Shown here: one piece after another, positions 1 to 8,374 of the stretch
Position numbering within the stretch: position 1 is the first letter of the stretch
Layout of the letters: each line of letters begins with the position of its first letter
Origin: SMYC01 sp965197495
GTDB taxonomy: Bacteria > Acidobacteriota > Vicinamibacteria > Marinacidobacterales > SMYC01
DNA length: 64,000 nucleotides
Reading direction: 5' to 3'
NCBI GenBank assembly: GCA_965197495.1
Contig: OZ240210.1
Location: 372,001-436,000 of the forward strand
Translations under genes and position numbers: made by a program
Notes under the pieces: generated by a model
Database searches by the model: none
Seen by the model: only the letters and a program-made list of their open reading frames with translations
What the model was told of the DNA's origin: nothing

Positions 1-1
1 G

Positions 2-160
2 GATTGGGACGACGAATCCGAAATCGCGAGTGGTACCACCTTGTCGCGGGCCCGTGAGGTCGCGGGAGAGCATGGGGAGCCGCTCTGCTGGGACACGTTT
101 AACCTCTCAAGACGTCAGGTGCGCGTCCGCGAGTGGATTCGGACAACGCCCAGTGGCTGA
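2..160 (+). CDS. C-terminal end of an unidentified protein (5' end outside window)
   Basis: The second reading frame is open from the first bases of the window to a TGA at 158-160 and encodes about 52 hydrophilic residues ending WIRTTPSG. Its stop overlaps the ATG of the next gene by one base (TGATG), so the two genes are translationally coupled and probably form one operon with the nuclease downstream. The fragment is too short for me to name a family. A helicase or other DNA-processing partner would fit the neighbour, but this is inference. Confidence 0.55.
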   Translation, partial: DWDDESEIASGTTLSRAREVAGEHGEPLCWDTFNLSRRQVRVREWIRTTPSG

Positions 161-1383
161 TGACCATGAAACCGTCGCGGCTCCCAAGTCCGCTCACGAA
201 GATCGTAGTCCCTGACGAATTTCACCCATCGAGCTTCGCGCAACTCGAACATTGTCCGTTGTCGGTCTTGGGACTGCTTGGAGCCAACGGTGACGATCTC
301 CTCGTCTCACATCCAGCCGTTTTCCTCGGTATGGTTCTTCATCACGTTCGACACGAGGTTCTTGAGGGACGTTGGGCCGAGGCCGGCGATCCCCGACAAG
401 CCGCGCTCGAAGTGTTCAACGAGACGGTAGAAGAAGCAGAAGCCGTCCTGAGAAACGACGACGCCACCGCAGGCCTGGTGCCACTGCGTGAGTCGTTGGG
501 TCGTAGAGACTGGAGGTCCAGGACGCGGGATCTGGAACGCTGGGCTGCCAACGTGACAACGAGCGGGACCAATGAACTGGCGCGTCCACTGAAAATTAGA
601 CGGCGCCCTCCGTCAGCGGCTCCCAGCGAGCCGGCTCACGTCAAAACCGGCTCGGAAAAGATTCTCGTGAATCCCGACTTGCGACTACGAGGTCGACCTG
701 ACTTGTCTGCTCACGTCGACGAGGAGCGCATCGAGGTCGTGGACTTCAAGAGTGGGTGGATTACTGATGTCGACGGCCAGCTGCTCGACGAGTACGTCGT
801 ACAGGTGCAATTATACGCGCTGATGCTTGAGGCCGCCTTCCCCGGGACTCGGGTCACGCCGTTCCTGGAACGGATCGAGCGCGTTGAAGTGCCTTGGGGA
901 GAACGAGAACGAGTCCGCGTGACGGAACGGCTTCGGGAAGCTGCCAGCGCGCTGCCCGCTGGAGCAAGCGTTAAATCCCGAGACCTCGCCCGACCAGGGG
1001 TGCACTGCCGCGCATGTCGGCTACGACCGATGTGCCCGGCGTACCTGGACACCGCACCGACCTGGTGGCCGGACAGCCGCGGGAATCCGCGCCCTATGCC
1101 GCTCGATGTCTGGGGAGAAATAGTGAGTATCCAGGCAGAAGATGAGGGCGTAAGCGTGCGGCTCATTGATGTGGCAGGCAGGCGCGTTCGTGTCGACGGC
1201 ATTAGTCGATCTCACGGTGTGGAAGTGCTGAGCGACGGTGATACCGTCTGGTTTTTCGATCTCGAAGCATCGGAGGACTTGAGCCAGCACGGCACCCTGG
1301 TGCAGCCGCGCAACTTCCACGAGCGTCCACCCGGCCCGCGATGGCGACGAGCTCGGCGAGTGCGAGTCTTCTGCCCCGGATGA
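160..1383 (+). CDS. RecB/Cas4-like PD-(D/E)XK nuclease with probable Fe-S cluster
   Basis: About 407 residues. The nuclease core is visible as GRPDLS (near residue 180) followed by EVVDFKSG (near 195), which supply the D...DxK catalytic set of the RecB/AddB/Cas4 nucleases (PDDEXK_1). A lone cysteine near residue 32 (QLEHCP) and a cluster HCRACRLRPMC near 282-292 match the split four-cysteine pattern that binds a 4Fe-4S cluster in AddB and Cas4. The ATG at 160 is chosen because it overlaps the upstream stop; an in-frame start at 133 would lie inside the upstream gene. The remaining C-terminal part, after about residue 300, is not assigned. The likely role is DNA end processing or defence, acting with the upstream partner. 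Family call firm, role inferred. Confidence 0.8.
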   Translation: MTMKPSRLPSPLTKIVVPDEFHPSSFAQLEHCPLSVLGLLGANGDDLLVSHPAVFLGMVLHHVRHEVLEGRWAEAGDPRQAALEVFNETVEEAEAVLRNDDATAGLVPLRESLGRRDWRSRTRDLERWAANVTTSGTNELARPLKIRRRPPSAAPSEPAHVKTGSEKILVNPDLRLRGRPDLSAHVDEERIEVVDFKSGWITDVDGQLLDEYVVQVQLYALMLEAAFPGTRVTPFLERIERVEVPWGERERVRVTERLREAASALPAGASVKSRDLARPGVHCRACRLRPMCPAYLDTAPTWWPDSRGNPRPMPLDVWGEIVSIQAEDEGVSVRLIDVAGRRVRVDGISRSHGVEVLSDGDTVWFFDLEASEDLSQHGTLVQPRNFHERPPGPRWRRARRVRVFCPG

Positions 1384-1513
1384 TCGCGCCGAACTCCTAT
1401 CCGATGGTCGATCGCGTTTAACGCAACTATCGTTGTTTGTGAAGACCTGTCGATCTCGATTCGTTTTGCAGGCCGCACGAAAACCCGACTGGGCGCCGCA
1501 CTCCTAAAGGCCT

Positions 1514-1602
1514 CCCGTCTTGTGCCAAAACTCGTGTGCTCCGCAAAAAGTCGATCCAGCGTTGATTGCGCGGTTTAGACCTGCCACGATCGGGTTTTCC
1601 GT
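1514..1602 (+). repeat. Rve-IS left-tip fragment joined to a partial 94-bp MITE
   Basis: Bases 1514-1534 match the outer tip of the rve-type IS (compare 40841 onward). They are followed directly by TGTGCTCCGCAAAAAG and about 50 bases of the 94-bp MITE seen complete at 5644-5737 and 39817-39910. The MITE is cut near 1602. The surrounding non-coding stretch 1384-1794 shows no gene I can support. Confidence 0.7.
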
Positions 1603-1794
1603 ACCGGTCGACCTGACGATGCCACCGGCGTCTTATGAATGTGGAGAGGCTCGCTCTTGCGATTGTTTTCGAATATCCGGCCTATTGTTCTGAACGCCAA
1701 GGCTGCCCCTAGGCGGTCGTGGAGACCCTCGCCCATTCGAACGAGGTGACACCAATGCTCTGGGAGGGTGGCGTTGTGGCCGACGATTCGGGTT

Positions 1795-1886
1795 CCCCGT
1801 CCTGTGCCAAAACTCGGCCCCTTTTAATAGACGATAAATCAGCAGCTTAGTGTCTGTGTTTGCGACCGGGCCAAGGGCCGTAAGTG
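1795..1886 (+). repeat. Solo left end of the rve-type IS
   Basis: About 85 bases match the first bases of the IS copies at 40841 and 59117 (CCCCGTCCTGTGCC... to GACCGGGCCAAGGGCCGT), with small differences in the A/T run. No transposase follows; the sequence changes abruptly to coding remnants at about 1887. Confidence 0.8.
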
Positions 1887-2078
1887 CGGACGGTCAGGAC
1901 TTGTTCGCGGTCGAAGTGGAGGCGGGCACGACCTGCCGGTTTGACCTGGAGGGAAGGGACACGGGTAGCGGCTCTCTGCGGGACCCGGTATTGCGCGGGA
2001 TCCTCGATTCGTCGGGCACACGGGTCGACGACACGTGGGACGACGGCGGAGGCGGAGGCTACAACGCCTCGCACCTGG
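1887..2078 (+). pseudogene. Fragment of a pre-peptidase-like (PPC) secreted domain
   Basis: The frame reads DLFAVEVEAGTTCRFDLEG, then a G-S-G-S-L-R-D-P pattern, LRGI and a DDGG motif. This is the recurrent pattern of bacterial pre-peptidase C-terminal or calcium-dependent repeat domains in large secreted proteins. Both ends are cut: an IS end abuts on the left and a duplicated block on the right. Non-functional remnant; the parent protein is unknown. Confidence 0.6.
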
Positions 2079-2400
2079 ACCAGAACGTGCTAGGGCAGCT
2101 AGCCGCGGTAGCCCCGGCCTCGATTCTGGGCCTCTCGGGTGACCTCTTTTCTGCCGCCACACGGTCCCCGGTCAGCACTCGCCCCCTATTTGGCGCAAAC
2201 GTGGCACTCGAAAATCGAGATCAGAGACGAAAACCGAAAATGAGGCCCGTTCAGCCCTTCTAGCGCGTCTCTGGTGACACCTGTTCCTGCAAAACCCCGC
2301 CAACCGCGCGGAAAACCTCACCCGTCTCTGCAGTGCCACAATTGGCCAGACTCGTTGGCGGATGGTGCAGTTCGGAGCTATCCGGTCTCGGCTAGCAGCC
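2079..2400. repeat. Duplicated block (second copy at 25411-25720)
   Basis: From CACCTGGACCAGAACGTG onward about 320 bases are closely similar to 25411-25720, with scattered substitutions and small length changes. In the second copy the block continues into a segment also shared with 11730-11960. No intact gene is visible in it; it travels as a unit and carries its own boundary sequences. Confidence 0.8.
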
Positions 2401-2600
2401 ATCAATAACAGGGAAAAACAGGGAATTAACAGGGAATTTGGGCCATTTTGAGGCTGATCGAGCCATTTTTTCACGTGGTAACCATCGGTAGTTCAAATGG
2501 TTAGATGGCAATTCCCTGTTCCGAAAGAACAGGGAATTTAAGATGACCTAACAGGGAATTTGAAATAGGCGAACAGGGAATTGAGATGAGCGAACAGGGA
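2401..2600. repeat. Cluster of AACAGGGAATT repeats
   Basis: AACAGGGAA recurs seven or more times between 2408 and 2600 at irregular spacing, with inverted copies (TTCCCTGTT near 2513). A related block lies at 35221-35330, sharing the flanking TTTTTTNACGTGGTAACCATC segment. No coding frame supports it. It looks like the end region of an element with iterated binding sites; identity unknown. Confidence 0.7.
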
Positions 2601-2753
2601 AATGTCACGAGCAGCACGTGAGGGATTCCATTTGACCGCACGGATGGTTTCTTCCCTGCCGGTCAAAAGAGTCCCATCTCCGACCTGGGGGCAAGAATGT
2701 CTGGGTCGTCGTTCCGAACGCTGTTCACTCTGGTGCTAACGGCACGCTTCTCG

Positions 2754-2945
2754 TTAAGGGCCGCCATAGGGTTCACGTACCAAGTCGAGTAGCCTTAGCA
2801 CCGGCGATGTTGGGTCGAGCCAGTCGTCGAAACGGTCGGGAGCGATGATTGCGGGCTGTCGATGGTGAATGTCGGCAAGCTCTGGAGAGGCCGTCGTCGT
2901 GATGATGGTGAAGGATTCGAGGGAGTTGTTGCCCTTGCCCTGACC
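2754..2945 (-). pseudogene. C-terminal fragment of a SRAP (YedK/HMCES-like) peptidase
   Basis: Read on the minus strand the frame gives NNSLESFTIITTTA, then HHRQPAIIAP and FDDWLDP, ending at a TAA at 2754-2756. This matches the C-terminal half of SRAP proteins (FTIIT..., H-R-P-I motif, W-L-D). The N-terminal catalytic cysteine half is absent. SRAP proteins shield abasic sites in single-stranded DNA; this copy cannot, being a fragment. Confidence 0.7.
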
Positions 2946-2969
2946 TTACCGTCCGGCTGCGCGCTCGAA

Positions 2970-3096
2970 GGTGCTTCCGCAGTCAAGTGTTGGTGGCCGC
3001 CGCGTAACCTGTTCGTGTGCTAGAGTTTCTCCTGATTTCGAGAGGCGCAGTTCTTTCGTCGATGCCGACTGGGCCGAGTTTTGGCACAGGACGGGG
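2970..3096 (+). repeat. Hybrid repeat: IS1-like left end fused to rve-IS right tip
   Basis: Bases 2970-3060 match the left end of the IS1-like element at 54621 (GGTGCTTCCGC...), and 3071-3096 match the right tip of the rve-type IS (GGGCCGAGTTTTGGCACAGG). The same fusion point occurs at 16468-16588, so the hybrid itself has been copied. It ends 24 bases before the antiporter start. Confidence 0.75.
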
Positions 3097-3120
3097 GAGA
3101 GGTAGACTTCGATCTTTCGC

Positions 3121-5109
3121 ATGCACGAACTGACCGTCCTCCGTGACCTCGTGATCCTGCTGGCGGTCGCGATCCCGGTAGCGGCCCTCGCACACCGCGC
3201 CCGACTCCCCACGGTCGCAGGGTTTCTCCTCGCAGGGCTGGCGATCGGACCGCACGGGTTTGCACTCATTTCCCGACCCGAGACGGTGAGCTCACTGGCG
3301 GAGCTCGGCGTGATGCTTCTCCTCTTCACCATCGGACTCGAATTCTCTGTGACTCGGATTGTCCGACTGGGGCGCCTCGTGCTCCAGGGAGGGGTTCTGC
3401 AGGTGGCGGGCACCCTCGTCGCGGCGGCGATCGCGGTGAGCGTGTGGCTTGAGGCTCCCTGGAATCGTGCGATGTTCTACGGATCGCTCGTTGCTCTTTC
3501 CTCGACGGCGATCGTTCTGAAGCTCTACGCGGACCGAGTCGAGCTGGATAGCCCGCCGGGGCGCGTGGTGGTGTCGATCCTGCTCTTTCAAGACATCTGC
3601 GTGGTGCCGTTGATGCTCCTCGTTCCCGTCTTCGCGCAGGTGGGCTCGGGTCCACTGGTGGGCCTCTGGGCGGAGGTTGCGACGAGCCTGCTGGTGGTGG
3701 CCGTCCTGATGCTGGCGGGACGGGTCGCCGTTCCTTGGATCCTGGATCGAGTCGTCCTCTTGAAGAACAGGGAGCTCTTTACGTTATGCGTCGCGTTCGT
3801 CGGAGTCGGAGCCGCGTTCGTGACCGCGAGTTTCGGTCTATCCCTTGCGCTCGGAACCTTCCTCGCGGGGCTGGTGATCTCAGAATCGGAGTATGGACTC
3901 CAGGCCGTTTCGGACGTTCGCCCTTTTCGAGACACGTTCAGCGGGATTTTCTTCATCTCGGTCGGCATGCTTCTCGATATCGGATTCGTGGGCTCTCGGC
4001 CGGTCCTCGTTTTGGGTGCGGCCGTTGCGATTCTGCTCCTCAAGATCGCGATGACCACCGGTGCGGTGCTCACCTTGAGGCGTGGCTTTCGGACCAGTCT
4101 GATCAGCGGGATCTCTCTGGCTCAGGTGGGAGAGTTCTCTTTTATTCTCGCAAGCGTCGCCGCCCCGCTGGACCTCTTCGTTGACCATCACTATCAACTG
4201 TTCATCGCGTCGTCGGTGCTGACGATGATGCTGACGCCTTTTCTCGTCGCGGGGGCTCGACCGGTGACGGAGCGACTGTCCCGGTTGTTGCGTATCCCGG
4301 AAGTCTCGCTCGACCCCGCGGAGCAGGTGGAGCTCGCCAACCTCCACGACCACGCCATCATCGTGGGCTACGGCTTGAGCGGACAGCACCTGGCCCGTGT
4401 CCTTCGCGCCGCCGGTCTCACCTACGTGGTTCTCGAACAGAACGGCGAGGCGGTACGCCGAGGGCGAGAGGAGGGAGATCGTGTCCTTTTTGGCGATGGA
4501 ACGCGACAGGCCGTACTGGAGAAAGTCGGGATCACCAACGCGCGGGTGGTGGTCTTCGCCATCGCCGATCCGACGCAGGAGCGCCGGGGCGTCGCGAACG
4601 CGCACCGACTCAATCCCTCGGCACGCATCCTGGTGCGCACCCGGTACGTGGCGGCGATCGACGAGCTCATGCGTCTCGGCGCAACGGAAGTCGTGGTCGA
4701 GGAGTTCGAGGCAACGCTCGAGCTGTTCGCCCGTATTCTGGAGTTCTACGAAATTCCGACCAACACCATCCATCGTGAGCTGGATGCGGTTCGCAACGAG
4801 CACTATAGGGTGCTTCGGGAAGGCTCTCTCGCCGACCTGAAGCTCGACGCGCTGCGCCACCTCGGCATTCACGGAGCGCTCGACGTCGTCGAAGTCGAGG
4901 ACGGGGCCGCGGCACTCGGCGAGAATTCCACCTCGCTGAACTTGCGGAGAGTCACCGGGGCGATCGTCATCGCCGTCGTGCGCTCGGGAAAAGCCCTCTA
5001 CCGACGCGATCCGGCGTTCGGCTTCCGTGCCGGAGATGCGGTCGTGCTAGTGGGCGATCGAGAAGCGCTTGAAGCTGCGGCTCGTCTGTTCAAGAAGGAG
5101 CCCGAGTGA
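3121..5109 (+). CDS. Monovalent cation:proton antiporter, CPA2 (KefB-type)
   Basis: 662 residues, the normal length for a CPA2 antiporter with regulatory domains. Residues 1-385 form about a dozen hydrophobic segments (Na_H_Exchanger). A TrkA-N/RCK domain starts near 408 with the nucleotide-binding GYGLSG motif, and a TrkA-C domain occupies roughly 575-660. It exchanges K+ or Na+ for H+ across the inner membrane and is gated by ligand binding to the RCK domain. The ATG at 3121 is the first in frame; a purine-rich stretch (GGGGGAGAGG) lies some 18-27 bases upstream, rather distant for a ribosome site. The gene is complete and stands alone among debris; the IS end just upstream may have replaced its native promoter. 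Distinguishing KefB from RosB/YbaL is not possible here. Confidence 0.93.
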   Translation: MHELTVLRDLVILLAVAIPVAALAHRARLPTVAGFLLAGLAIGPHGFALISRPETVSSLAELGVMLLLFTIGLEFSVTRIVRLGRLVLQGGVLQVAGTLVAAAIAVSVWLEAPWNRAMFYGSLVALSSTAIVLKLYADRVELDSPPGRVVVSILLFQDICVVPLMLLVPVFAQVGSGPLVGLWAEVATSLLVVAVLMLAGRVAVPWILDRVVLLKNRELFTLCVAFVGVGAAFVTASFGLSLALGTFLAGLVISESEYGLQAVSDVRPFRDTFSGIFFISVGMLLDIGFVGSRPVLVLGAAVAILLLKIAMTTGAVLTLRRGFRTSLISGISLAQVGEFSFILASVAAPLDLFVDHHYQLFIASSVLTMMLTPFLVAGARPVTERLSRLLRIPEVSLDPAEQVELANLHDHAIIVGYGLSGQHLARVLRAAGLTYVVLEQNGEAVRRGREEGDRVLFGDGTRQAVLEKVGITNARVVVFAIADPTQERRGVANAHRLNPSARILVRTRYVAAIDELMRLGATEVVVEEFEATLELFARILEFYEIPTNTIHRELDAVRNEHYRVLREGSLADLKLDALRHLGIHGALDVVEVEDGAAALGENSTSLNLRRVTGAIVIAVVRSGKALYRRDPAFGFRAGDAVVLVGDREALEAAARLFKKEPE

Positions 5110-5139
5110 AGCTCGTCTCTCTAGCTCATCAATGCGGTG

Positions 5140-5310
5140 GTCCGGGTTGTGGGGATGCGTCCCGATGTCCGTGGAAAAAGAACGGCGCTCCTCCACTTCA
5201 TCGTCACGGTATCAGATCAAGCAGCGACCTCGCTTCGGCCGAAAACGTCGGCTAGGTGTTGGTAGCCGTCGATGCGCCGCAGCTTGATTTGGCCAGAGGC
5301 TACGAGCCCG
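5140..5310 (-). pseudogene. 3' end fragment of an IS256-family transposase
   Basis: Closely related to 9058-9240, the 3' end of the IS256-family element downstream (shared GTGGAAAAAGAACGGCGC and the stretch encoding the last residues around DGYQRLSEVLEHA). Only the last about 30 codons and the element tip remain. Confidence 0.75.
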
Positions 5311-5313
5311 AAC

Positions 5314-5479
5314 GGTGCTTGCGCTGTTCACTGTTGGTGATGTGTACGCATCCCTTTGCAAAAAAGGCGCTTACGCTCCATTTAGCGCGCAGCGAAGGTC
5401 GTGAGCGCTATTTGGGCTATAATTTAATGCACTGTAAAGTCTTAGCGTCATCTCACCAACACTTGATGGCGGAAGCACC
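5314..5479. mobile_element. 166-bp MITE with IS1-like terminal repeats
   Basis: Bounded by GGTGCTTGCGC at the left and the inverse GCGGAAGCACC at the right, i.e. the tips of the IS1-like element at 54621-55824. The interior is AT-richer and non-coding. A second copy lies at 42288-43860, where it is interrupted by an IS256-family element. It was probably mobilised in trans by the IS1-like transposase (inference from shared ends). Confidence 0.8.
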
Positions 5480-5480
5480 C

Positions 5481-5514
5481 TGCTTCTGGCCAATCTTCTT
5501 TTTTGCGGAGCACA
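5481..5514. repeat. Right-end fragment of the 94-bp MITE
   Basis: TTCTTTTTTGCGGAGCACA matches the terminus of the 94-bp MITE family, preceded by its GCTTCTGGCC segment. It directly abuts the 166-bp MITE. Confidence 0.65.
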
Positions 5515-5567
5515 GGCATGTAGGCGTAGTAATAGTGATATCGGTATTCGTTTTGCCGCCACTTCGT

Positions 5568-5643
5568 CCCCGTCCTGTGCCAAAACTCGGCCCTTTTGAA
5601 ATAGACCATAAATCAGCAGCTTAGTGTCTGTGTTTGCGACCGG
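5568..5643 (+). repeat. Solo left end of the rve-type IS
   Basis: 76 bases match the terminal inverted repeat of the IS copies at 40841 and 59117 through GTGTTTGCGACCGG. It is immediately followed by a complete 94-bp MITE. Confidence 0.85.
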
Positions 5644-5737
5644 TGTGATCCGCAAAAAAGAAAACCGGCCAGAAGCGGCCGACCATGGCAGGTCTAAACC
5701 GCGCAATCAATACTGGATAGACTTTTTGCGGAGCACA
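5644..5737. mobile_element. 94-bp MITE (complete copy, orientation A)
   Basis: Starts TGTGATCCGCAAAAAAG and ends with the inverse, CTTTTTGCGGAGCACA. It is the reverse complement of the 94-bp copy at 39817-39910, and both copies sit next to a solo rve-IS left end. The interior contains GGTCTAAACCGCGCAATCAA in both. No coding capacity. The following 5738-5852 shows no gene. Confidence 0.85.
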
Positions 5738-5852
5738 GCTGGAAACGGGGACGTGGTAAGGACTGAGGCACCGGCACTTGGCGAAAGTCGCCGGCAACAG
5801 CTACTCCCCTTACCTCTATCTACCGCGCCAGCCCCCGACCCTACCAACCGAT

Positions 5853-6842
5853 TCAGTCATCGTCACGTCTCCAATCGTCGGCGTTCAGTTCCTTGACACG
5901 TCGAGAAAAGACACCGTGCATGTCATTCAGACGTTTGGCGAGCCATTCATGCTGCCGGAGCCAGTCCGACTCTTCCTCCGGGTTCACACTATCGAGGTAA
6001 GACGCGATCCGGCAGTCCTTGCCTGCCGGTAACTCCTCCCATTCCAGAGGGTAGTTCAGTTCCTGCTCGATTGGGTCCTTCTGCTGTTTCAGAAGGCCAA
6101 AGAACGCCTTTGCGTTACCTCCTCTGAGATATAATTCCGCCCGGATCTGGTTCTGCTTACGTAGCGTTACCGCAGCCAGATTAAAGCCGGTGCGTCCTAC
6201 GGGGAAAGCCGACCATTGCCGCGGTCCCGGCTTGTGGTTACCAGTAACAGGCCCGCTGGCGGTGTCGAGAACGAGGTTCAAAGCGGTCCAGTAGGCTTTC
6301 TGCTTTCTCCTCGTTTCCGTCAGGTCGGCATCATCGATCACCCGAGCGGCCTGTGCGACTGACAGCGACCAGTCATTTGGCTCCGAGACGACATTGAACT
6401 TTGGTGCGGCGGGCGAATCTCCGATGCGCCACAGTTCGACCTCCAGTCCGAAGAAGCGGAAGCTCTCATCGGTGATCTTGTTCAGCCAGTCAAGAGCGGC
6501 GCGGTGTTCGTCCGTGAAACGCGCGGCGACCCAGACAATGGTGACGGCTTGCAGACCCGCCGCGTAGGTAAGCAATTGGCCGAGATGGATGTGGTCGGTC
6601 CGCTCCAGTTGGTTCTCGATCAGCACCCAGGAGTCAGTCCCGATGTCCCTGCAAATGATGTCGGCGCGAAAGGGACCGACCTCCTTTTCCTTCGCCTCCA
6701 ATTCCAAGTCGACCCCAAGCGTTTCCGCCAACACTTCAAGGTTCTTAGGGAGGGCGAGCCAAGGGGTGAAGTCTCCCGCCTCGGTGGTCCAGATGGTTCG
6801 AAGATCGACGCGCTCCAGGCGTCCGACCGGCTGATCATTCAT
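5853..6842 (-). CDS. DUF4268 protein with N-terminal nuclease-like fold
   Basis: 329 residues. The N-terminal half has the signature of DUF4268 proteins: PFRADIICRD followed by WVLIENQLERTDHIHLGQLL and a WVAARF strand. This D...ExQ arrangement on a PD-(D/E)XK-like fold is related to restriction endonucleases. The C-terminal half carries the DUF4268 domain itself (WSAFPVGRTGF to the acidic tail). The ATG at 6842 is chosen because GGAGG lies eight bases upstream; an ATG at 6875 has no such site. The gene stands alone, divergent from a palindromic region. A role in DNA binding or defence is inferred from the fold; the biochemical function is not known to me. Confidence 0.82.
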   Translation of the reverse strand: MNDQPVGRLERVDLRTIWTTEAGDFTPWLALPKNLEVLAETLGVDLELEAKEKEVGPFRADIICRDIGTDSWVLIENQLERTDHIHLGQLLTYAAGLQAVTIVWVAARFTDEHRAALDWLNKITDESFRFFGLEVELWRIGDSPAAPKFNVVSEPNDWSLSVAQAARVIDDADLTETRRKQKAYWTALNLVLDTASGPVTGNHKPGPRQWSAFPVGRTGFNLAAVTLRKQNQIRAELYLRGGNAKAFFGLLKQQKDPIEQELNYPLEWEELPAGKDCRIASYLDSVNPEEESDWLRQHEWLAKRLNDMHGVFSRRVKELNADDWRRDDD

Positions 6843-6899
6843 TCCGTAGCCTCCAGGATTCGTGGAGATGTCCACTCATTGTTGAATGTGAGGTAGCGG

Positions 6900-6965
6900 C
6901 GGCTCCTTGGCAGGCCTGAGAATAGGCCTGCCAATAAACCGTCTCCAGAGGGGGACAAGGAGCCG
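6900..6965. promoter_or_regulatory. Nested palindromes upstream of the DUF4268 gene
   Basis: TGGCAGGCCT (6908-6917) and AGGCCTGCCA (6924-6933) form a perfect 10-bp stem with a six-base loop. They lie within an outer pair CGGCTCCTTG (6900-6909) and CAAGGAGCCG (6956-6965). This could be an operator in the promoter region of the adjacent gene, a terminator, or a hairpin end of an IS200-like element. Confidence 0.5.
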
Positions 6966-7010
6966 CTGACGCATATAAAATCAAGAAAGCCAGTAAGAAA
7001 GCAAACGCAA

Positions 7011-7296
7011 GACCGGAGACTAATCAAGTTCGGTGCGCGCGGATGAATAAATAGCAGGCACAGCCGATGAGTCTCTCACAATAGGCATTCGCCTGCGGTG
7101 CTCTGCGCGGCGTCCTCAACGGCCGAACACCCATCCCCCGGACGGAGCGGCGGAGGTCTACTGAGAACTTGTCATCGCGGTCCACGATGACGAATCGATA
7201 GTCGTGCTCGCACCCAATCGCCTCCCGGAACTGTTGCAGCGTCCTGTGCCTTCTATTTATTCATCCGCGCACACGGAACTTGATTAGTCTCCGGTC
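7011..7296. repeat. 44-bp inverted-repeat unit enclosing an integrase fragment
   Basis: Left arm 7011-7054 (GACCGGAGACTAATCAAGTT... ending GGATGAATAAATAG) is the near-perfect reverse complement of 7253-7296. The same end occurs at 10881-11130, 12621, 15082, 21976 and 38754. Between the arms is part of an rve integrase gene on the minus strand. Confidence 0.75.
7055..7250 (-). pseudogene. Rve-type integrase core fragment
   Basis: The minus strand reads FVIVDRDDKFS, then MGVRPLRTPRRAPQANAY and CERLIG: the second Asp and Glu motifs of a DDE integrase core. Both N- and C-termini are missing and the fragment is bounded by the inverted-repeat arms. The downstream continuation expected for this family (RRECLDFLIPL) is found separately at 8123 on the plus strand. 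Confidence 0.75.
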
Positions 7297-7653
7297 TGCC
7301 GGCACCATGCCGGCATGATGTCTTCGTTTGTTCGCGCTCTCGTCTCTTGTGATCCGCAAAAAAGAAGATCGCGTATTGACGGGCAGACCGCCATGGGAGT
7401 TGAAGTCCTGCGAACTCGTGTTCGCCTCGGTGGAGGTTCTGCACTCTGTCGCTGCCGGGCCACCGACGCAATAACGTGCTTGAGAAAGAACGCGTTGTTC
7501 CCCGCGAGAAGCTAGGTCAGTCAGGCGACGCGTGACAACCGGTAATCGTGATGGAGCCCACCAAGGACCGGCCTCGAGGGAGATCCCGATCGCCTGTCGC
7601 GACCGCCTCTGAAGCCTGATGACGGCGCGCCTGAGGGCGAAGTCGCGCTGTTG

Positions 7654-7944
7654 TCATTTGTCGTCATCCAGGTGCTTGAGCAGGTCCGGAATGATGGACG
7701 AGACGTGCTCCAGGCTACCCACCGGCTTGGGCTCCTGCGCCTCTCGCTTGAGTTCGCCCTGACCCTCACACGTGGGACACTCTGTGCCGAATCCGTAGCC
7801 GTCGCAGGGCTCGCACAGCGGGGGCTCGTCGTCTTCCTTCTCGCGTACCCAGTCGTTGTCGATACCGCTCCCGAAGCAAGCATAGCAATTTTCATCAACG
7901 AGAGTACCGTGACCCTCACAGCACGGGCAGTTCTGGAACTGCAT
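7654..7944 (-). CDS. Small CxxC zinc-finger protein (DnaJ-like cysteine repeats)
   Basis: 96 residues with four CxxC-type pairs in DnaJ-like spacing: CPCCEGHG, CYACFGSG, CEPCDGYG and CPTCEGQG, followed by a charged tail. This matches the DnaJ central zinc-binding domain without a J-domain. The methionine at 7944 (MQFQNC) is preferred, since an upstream frame opening at 8049 would be encoded by an IS-end repeat. No clear ribosome site is seen. It is the only intact gene inside the inverted-repeat unit. Function unknown; protein or nucleic-acid binding is inferred from the zinc ribbons. Confidence 0.65.
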   Translation of the reverse strand: MQFQNCPCCEGHGTLVDENCYACFGSGIDNDWVREKEDDEPPLCEPCDGYGFGTECPTCEGQGELKREAQEPKPVGSLEHVSSIIPDLLKHLDDDK

Positions 7945-8024
7945 CGCTTCGCATTGTACTACGATGGCCTCGCTCTTCTCGTCAAGCTCAGTCGCAGCAG
8001 CACACGAGTCAGCTGGGCGCCGTC

Positions 8025-8062
8025 GACCCCGTCCTGTCCAAAAATACAAACGAACTCAAGAT
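8025..8062. repeat. Solo IS tip with GTCCAAAAATACAAACGAACTC
   Basis: GACCCCGTCCTGTCCAAAAA and the bases after it recur inverted at 40052-40092 and 50612-50650 (GAGTTCGTTTGTGTTTTTGG). It is a second IS-tip family sharing the GACCCCGTCCTGT start with the rve-type IS but diverging afterwards. No parent element is present in the window. Confidence 0.7.
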
Positions 8063-8119
8063 CAGACCCAAAATGGCCCCGAATTGCCTGTTTTCCCGCC
8101 TGAGCAACTCAACAGGTCC

Positions 8120-8374
8120 ACGCGCCGGGAGTGCTTGGATTTTCTGATACCGCTGTCAGAGGAACATCTCCGCCGCCTCTTGACCGAATGGCGTGACTAC
8201 TACAATAGGGCGAAACCGCATTCATCGCTCGGGCCAGGCCTTCCCACCACCTGTGTCGAGCTTCCGATGAAACCGGACCAGCACCGGCATCAATTACCCG
8301 CCCAGCGCGCCGTTGCCTCGAGGCCGGTCCTTGGTGGGCTCCATCACGATTACCGGTTGGCACGCGTCGCCTGA
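8120..8374 (+). pseudogene. C-terminal fragment of an rve-type IS transposase
   Basis: The frame reads RRECLDFLIPLSEEHLRRLL, then YYNRAKPHSSLGPG, the canonical C-terminus of an integrase-core IS transposase, and ends at a TGA at 8372-8374. The N-terminal part and catalytic Asp residues are missing. The remaining 3' end of the IS forms the right arm of the large inverted repeat. Confidence 0.8.

Noticed and set aside
2401..2600. CRISPR array
   Set aside because: The AACAGGGAA repeats are too short, irregularly spaced and partly inverted; no cas genes are present.
3880..4872. 330-codon minus-strand frame opposite the antiporter
   Set aside because: Antisense to the TrkA-N region; no recognisable domain and His/Arg-rich composition typical of shadow frames.
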